The position numbers and the translations under genes are program-made. The notes beneath the pieces are model-generated. The model saw only the letters and a list, made by a program, of their open reading frames with translations, was not told the DNA's origin and made no database searches. Below, one piece after another: positions 6,478 through 9,896 of a DNA stretch of 9,896 nt; within the stretch, counting starts at the first letter, position 1, and the number at the start of each line of letters is the position of its first letter. Origin of the DNA: Gammaproteobacteria bacterium. Its GTDB lineage: Bacteria > Pseudomonadota > Gammaproteobacteria > Pseudomonadales > Azotimanducaceae. The stretch lies in NCBI GenBank assembly GCA_002690405.1, contig NZEI01000052.1:1-9896 (forward strand). Direction: 5' to 3'.

Positions 6478-7362
6478 ATGCAAGCAACCATCCATTCCCT
6501 GTATCGCTACCCCGTCAAAAGCATGGGTGGGGATACCCTCAATAGCACTGCCTTAACAATGAAGGGCATTCCCGGCGACCGCTGCTGGACGGTAAAGGAC
6601 GAAGAGCGAGGTGGAATTAAAGGCGGTAAAAGATTTCCCCAACTCATGGACATGCACGCAGCACTAGAGCATGAACCCGATGCGCGAACACCATCGCCAC
6701 CGGTTGCCATAAGACTCCCAGATCAAAGTACTACCCATTCAAAAGATCCCAAGGTGAATCAGACCCTTTCTGCGGCAATAGGGTCGCCAGTGAGTCTATG
6801 GCCACTACTGCCTGCGGATCAGCTCGAGCATTACAAGCGCCCGCCAAATCCGGAAAATTTCGATCAAATGGCCTACTTTCGTGAGTTGTTTGCACGCACA
6901 GAGGACGAGCCGCTACCAGATCTATCGACTTTTCCAAAAGAATTATTCATTTATGAATCTTCTCCGGGAACTTACTTTGATGCATTTCCACTGCTGATCA
7001 TGACCACAGCATCCTTGCACGCAATGTCTGCGGCGAGCAGCGAAAGTAATTTCGACGTACGGCGTTTCCGCCCAAACATCGTACTCGATACTGAGGCCGA
7101 CGGTTTTGTCGAGAACGAATGGGTGGGCAAACGTTTGCAGCTTGGTAGCGCTGTGCTATTGATCAATGCCATCTGCCCGCGTTGCGTTATGACCACTCAT
7201 GGCTTTGCAGATTTACCCAAGGATCCAAAGGTCATGCGCCACCTTGTGCAGCACAACGACGGCAACTTGGGCGTTTATGCGAGTGTTGAAAAGCCCGGTA
7301 ACATCAAGTTGGGGGATAAGGTTGAATGGCTGTCCTCAGACTCGTCTGTAACGGCAGGTTAA
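6478..7362 (+). CDS. MOSC domain protein (YcbX/mARC-like molybdenum enzyme)
   Basis: Predicted molybdenum-cofactor protein of 294 residues. It starts with an MOSC_N beta-barrel domain (IHSLYRYPVKSM at 5-16, then GIPGDRCWTVKDE from 30) and ends in a MOSC domain with the block RRFRPNIVLD near 198-207 and ICPRCVMTTHG at 232-242. C236 in the RCVMTT motif corresponds to the cysteine that ligates Mo in mARC and YcbX, enzymes that reduce N-hydroxylated compounds using electrons from a partner. E. coli YcbX carries a C-terminal 2Fe-2S ferredoxin domain; this protein ends soon after the MOSC fold and lacks one, so it would need a separate electron donor. ATG 6478 was preferred over GTG 6472. It follows the 97-residue gene by 6 bases and ends convergent to the dehydrogenase operon. 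Confidence 0.86.
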   Translation: MQATIHSLYRYPVKSMGGDTLNSTALTMKGIPGDRCWTVKDEERGGIKGGKRFPQLMDMHAALEHEPDARTPSPPVAIRLPDQSTTHSKDPKVNQTLSAAIGSPVSLWPLLPADQLEHYKRPPNPENFDQMAYFRELFARTEDEPLPDLSTFPKELFIYESSPGTYFDAFPLLIMTTASLHAMSAASSESNFDVRRFRPNIVLDTEADGFVENEWVGKRLQLGSAVLLINAICPRCVMTTHGFADLPKDPKVMRHLVQHNDGNLGVYASVEKPGNIKLGDKVEWLSSDSSVTAG

Positions 7363-7385
7363 GCAAGGCCACTTCAACCGCGCAC

Positions 7386-7412
7386 AAAAAAAAGGGGCAC
7401 TGTGTGCCCCTT
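7386..7412 (-). terminator. Rho-independent terminator for the acyl-CoA dehydrogenase operon
   Basis: GGGGCAC (7394-7400) and GTGCCCC (7404-7410) form a perfect 7-bp stem with a TGT loop, extendable by two A-T pairs. Read on the minus strand the hairpin is followed by eight T (7393-7386), the classic intrinsic signal. It sits 48 bases beyond the stop of the 403-residue dehydrogenase. On the plus strand only two T follow, so it should stop transcripts of the convergent MOSC gene poorly, though the hairpin might still protect the 3' end. Confidence 0.9.
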
Positions 7413-7459
7413 CCGACTCATCTACCGAGCGCCAATGGCGCCACACTAGTCTGCATCTA

Positions 7460-8671
7460 TCAATTGCTGCCCGTTGGTACCTCGGTAAACGGCATGCCTT
7501 TGTCCATACGCGGCTCCTGAGGCATTCCCAATACCCGTTCCGCAATGATGTTGGCCATGATTTCATCGGTACCACCAGCGATCCGTCCGCCCGGTGCTCC
7601 CATATATGTGAGCTGCAACATACCCGCTTCTTTGGATAACTTTTCGTCCCAGATTGCTCCGCTCATTTCCAACAGATCCATACAAAAGGACGCCATTTCC
7701 TGAGTTTTCGGTGCACCTACAAGTTTACCAATGGAGTTTTCTGGTCCGGGGATTTCGCCCCGTGACATCGCAGTCATAGAGCGATAACCGGTGAACCGCA
7801 AACCTGATTCTTGCACATACCAGTTGGCTAACTTGGCACGGACTGCGCTGTCGGCAATTGCGGGCTTATCATCAATCATGACTTCGTTAGCAATGCGATA
7901 AGCCATTTCGACATTAACGCCAGCGCCACCACCGCCAATCGCTGCACGCTCATTCATCAGCGTAGTCAGAGCCACTTGCCAGCCCTGCCCGACCTCACCA
8001 AGGCGCTGACTATCTGGAATACGCACATCGGTGAAGTACACCTCATTGAAGTTCGCACCACCAGTTAACTGCTTAATTGGCTTGATCTCTACACCGGGCG
8101 ACTTCATGTCTAAGAAGAAGTAGCTCAGACCTTTATGCTTTGGCACGTTGGGGTCCGTGCGCACAACCAAAATTCCATAATCCGAGTAGTGCGCACCAGA
8201 GGTCCAGATTTTTTGTCCGTTGATAACCCAGTCGTCTCCATCACGTTCTGCCTTGGTACGCAGAGCTGCGAGATCCGATCCACCTGCAGGTTCGGAGAAC
8301 AACTGACACCAAATTTCTTCGCCGCTGGCGAGTTTCGGCAAATACCGCGCGTGGTGCTCAGGCTGACCCCAAGTCATCAATGTCGGTGCTGCCATGCCCT
8401 GTCCAATCACAAAGAAGCCAGCCGGCACATTGTATTTGGCCTCTTCTTGATTCCAAATCACCTGCTCTATCGCGCTGGCGCCGCGTCCACCAAACTCCTT
8501 GTCCCAGCGAATGCATGCCCATCCCGCGTCGTATTTACGCTTTTGCCATAACTTCGCTGCAGCAAGCTCATCTAAGCCGGCAAGTTCGTCTTTGCTCGGT
8601 ACGTTGTCTTTCAACCATGCCGCTGCTTCGGCGCGAAACGCTGCTTCGTCTTTTGAATCATTAAAATCCAT
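7460..8671 (-). CDS. Acyl-CoA dehydrogenase, probable catalytic subunit of a heteromeric enzyme
   Basis: FAD-dependent acyl-CoA dehydrogenase of 403 residues. The FAD/substrate block LFSEPAGGSDLAALRTKAE begins near 124, followed by INGQKIWTSGAHYSD at 150-164 and VRIPDSQRLGEVGQGW at 216-231. The C-terminal block is AGGTDEIMANIIAERVLGMP at 365-384. The medium-chain position of the catalytic Glu (just before GT) is Gly366, so the base is more likely E241 in LMNERAAIGG, the isovaleryl/long-chain position. This combination is typical of the FadE26/FadE28-like subunits that pair with a second, shorter dehydrogenase in steroid or branched side-chain beta-oxidation. Start ATG 8671 has AAGGA 8 bases upstream. 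It lies 48 bases after its partner gene and ends in a strong terminator. The substrate is not decidable from sequence alone. Confidence 0.9.
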   Translation of the reverse strand: MDFNDSKDEAAFRAEAAAWLKDNVPSKDELAGLDELAAAKLWQKRKYDAGWACIRWDKEFGGRGASAIEQVIWNQEEAKYNVPAGFFVIGQGMAAPTLMTWGQPEHHARYLPKLASGEEIWCQLFSEPAGGSDLAALRTKAERDGDDWVINGQKIWTSGAHYSDYGILVVRTDPNVPKHKGLSYFFLDMKSPGVEIKPIKQLTGGANFNEVYFTDVRIPDSQRLGEVGQGWQVALTTLMNERAAIGGGGAGVNVEMAYRIANEVMIDDKPAIADSAVRAKLANWYVQESGLRFTGYRSMTAMSRGEIPGPENSIGKLVGAPKTQEMASFCMDLLEMSGAIWDEKLSKEAGMLQLTYMGAPGGRIAGGTDEIMANIIAERVLGMPQEPRMDKGMPFTEVPTGSN

Positions 8672-8719
8672 TGTATTCGTCCTTAAATTATCTCTTTCGC
8701 TAAGTGATACGCGCGCGCT

Positions 8720-9838
8720 CTACGCAGCGTTGGTCTGTTCGTAAGCAGTGATCAACTTGTCCTGCCAGTAGCCCTCACTGCCTATGTTGACGCTGAGCAA
8801 TTTCGCCCGGCGATAATAAAACTGACAATCGAATTCCCAGGTGAAGCCCATACCGCCATGGGTTTGAACATTTTCTTCCGCGGCGTGCACTGCCGCCTGG
8901 ATCGCACCTACCCGCGCGGTAGCCGCCGCCAAGGCCAACTCAGCGCTGCCGCTGTCTAGGGCCCAAGCACCGTAGTAACAGTTGCTGCGCGCTAGGGTAT
9001 TTTTCACATACATGCCTGCCAGCTTGTGCTTAATTGCCTGATAGGACGCAATCGAGCGGCCAAAGGCATAACGGCCCATGGCATAGTCACGGGCCTGCTC
9101 AAGCGCTGCATCAGCTAAGCCCACCTGTTCCCAAGCAAACAGCACCGCTGCTCGATCGAGCAGACTCTCCATTGCCGTCCATCCAGAGCCTTCGCCTCCG
9201 AGCAATTCAGACTCAGCATTAGTGAACTCAATGGCTGCGTGGCCGCGAGTGAAATCCAGCGTGCGCACTGCTTCTCGGCTCACACCAGCCTGATCCAGTT
9301 CGACCAAGTGCAGGCTCGCGCCATCGCCCTGATCGCTAGCGGCAACCACTACAGCAAAGTTCGCAATGCCGCCATCTGCGACAGGTATTTTACGCCCCGT
9401 GACCGAGCCACCAGCGCCTGAGGTCTTAAGACTACTTGCCGCCGGCCGACCATTGCCCTCGGCCAATGCAAAAGTTCCGATGGCCTCTCCACTGGCCAGC
9501 ATTGGCAGCCACTTTTCTTTCTGCTCTTGGCTACCCAGCATCAGCAACGCTTCAGTGGCCAAATAAACCGAAGAGCTGAATGGGATCGGCGCCGCCGCGC
9601 GGCCCAATTCCTCTGCAATGACCACTAATTCGAGGTAGGACAGCCCCAAGCCACCAAATTCTTCGGGAATCACCGTAGCGGTCCAACCCATTTCTACGAC
9701 TTTCTGCCACAACTCAGCATCGTACTCAGCGTCGCCATCCAATACTTTACGGACTGCGGTGGGCGGACAGTTGTCCGCTAAAAAACCGCGAGCCTGTTCC
9801 CGCAAAAGCTCTTGTTCGTCAGAAAATTCAAAATCCAT
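8720..9838 (-). CDS. Acyl-CoA dehydrogenase, probable non-catalytic partner subunit
   Basis: Acyl-CoA dehydrogenase fold of 372 residues, first gene of the minus-strand pair. The N-terminal helical domain (MDFEFSDEQELLREQAR) and the central helix signature YAFGRSIASYQAIKHKLAGMY at 257-277 are standard, as is QTHGGMGFTWEFD at 325-337. Departures are clear: the TEPxAGSD block is replaced by ALAEGNGRPAA at 124-134, the Glu position equivalent to E241 of the neighbour is D228 in LLDRAAV, and the C-terminal GGT(N/D)E motif is absent. These are features of the beta-type subunit in alpha2beta2 dehydrogenases such as FadE27 or FadE29 types. ATG 9838 has GGAAGG 7 bases upstream and matches the family start; the frame extends upstream to 9892 without resemblance. 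Promoter not visible before the window edge. Confidence 0.88.
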   Translation of the reverse strand: MDFEFSDEQELLREQARGFLADNCPPTAVRKVLDGDAEYDAELWQKVVEMGWTATVIPEEFGGLGLSYLELVVIAEELGRAAAPIPFSSSVYLATEALLMLGSQEQKEKWLPMLASGEAIGTFALAEGNGRPAASSLKTSGAGGSVTGRKIPVADGGIANFAVVVAASDQGDGASLHLVELDQAGVSREAVRTLDFTRGHAAIEFTNAESELLGGEGSGWTAMESLLDRAAVLFAWEQVGLADAALEQARDYAMGRYAFGRSIASYQAIKHKLAGMYVKNTLARSNCYYGAWALDSGSAELALAAATARVGAIQAAVHAAEENVQTHGGMGFTWEFDCQFYYRRAKLLSVNIGSEGYWQDKLITAYEQTNAA

Positions 9839-9896
9839 AATCGCCTTCCCCAATGTTAATTTCGCTGACTTAGCCTCACGCAAGTCCCTCAAGCGA

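Noticed and set aside
8135..8551. 138-residue plus-strand open frame opposite the 403-residue dehydrogenase
   Set aside because: It lies wholly antisense to a well-conserved gene, including its FAD-binding block, and its translation shows no domain.
8711..8718. CGCGCGCG alternation between the two dehydrogenase genes
   Set aside because: Eight bases of alternating CG in a 48-base gap carries no clear signal of function.
9839..9892. 18-codon N-terminal extension of the 372-residue dehydrogenase
   Set aside because: The family start MDFxFSxEQ is at 9838 with its own GGAAGG ribosome site; the extension is not conserved in type.
9876..9896. Possible C-terminal end of an upstream minus-strand gene (SLEGLA then TGA)
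   Set aside because: Only six codons are inside the window, far too little to support a gene.

Overview
The window looks like chromosomal DNA of a free-living Gammaproteobacterium. The gene set and protein style (a ComF/SrkA pair, an NHRDI-type acyltransferase, a TauE permease and several acyl-CoA dehydrogenases) would fit a marine lipid-degrading lineage such as Cellvibrionales, but that placement is inference. GC content is moderate, coding density is high, and I see no mobile element, phage gene, CRISPR array, rRNA or tRNA.

Layout from left to right. Positions 1-206 (minus) hold the N-terminus of a long FadE5/DmdC-type acyl-CoA dehydrogenase cut by the window edge. Its upstream region (207-464) carries a 7-bp dyad around a candidate -10 box and also separates it from a divergent plus-strand pair, comF (phosphoribosyltransferase-like, DNA uptake) and srkA (stress response kinase). 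These run convergently into a minus-strand pair, a TauE/SafE permease followed by a PlsC/GPAT-like acyltransferase. From 4329 a plus-strand run begins: a short-chain dehydrogenase, a small four-helix membrane protein and a HAD phosphatase joined by start/stop overlaps, then a 97-residue unknown protein and a MOSC-domain protein. A strong intrinsic terminator at 7386-7412, oriented for the minus strand, closes a two-gene acyl-CoA dehydrogenase operon (9838 down to 7460).

Functionally, the two ends are fatty-acyl or other acyl-CoA oxidation. The right-hand pair has the hallmarks of a heteromeric dehydrogenase: the 403-residue subunit keeps the FAD-binding signature and an acidic catalytic candidate (E241). 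The 372-residue subunit has lost the usual TEPxAGSD motif, carries Asp where the base would be, and ends without the GGT(D/N)E motif. The middle is housekeeping or stress genes plus a small operon of uncertain role.

I found no clear undescribed multi-gene system. The least explained parts are the SDR-membrane protein-HAD overlap operon, the 97-residue protein ahead of the MOSC gene, the spacing variant of the acyltransferase motif, and the dyad upstream of the left dehydrogenase.
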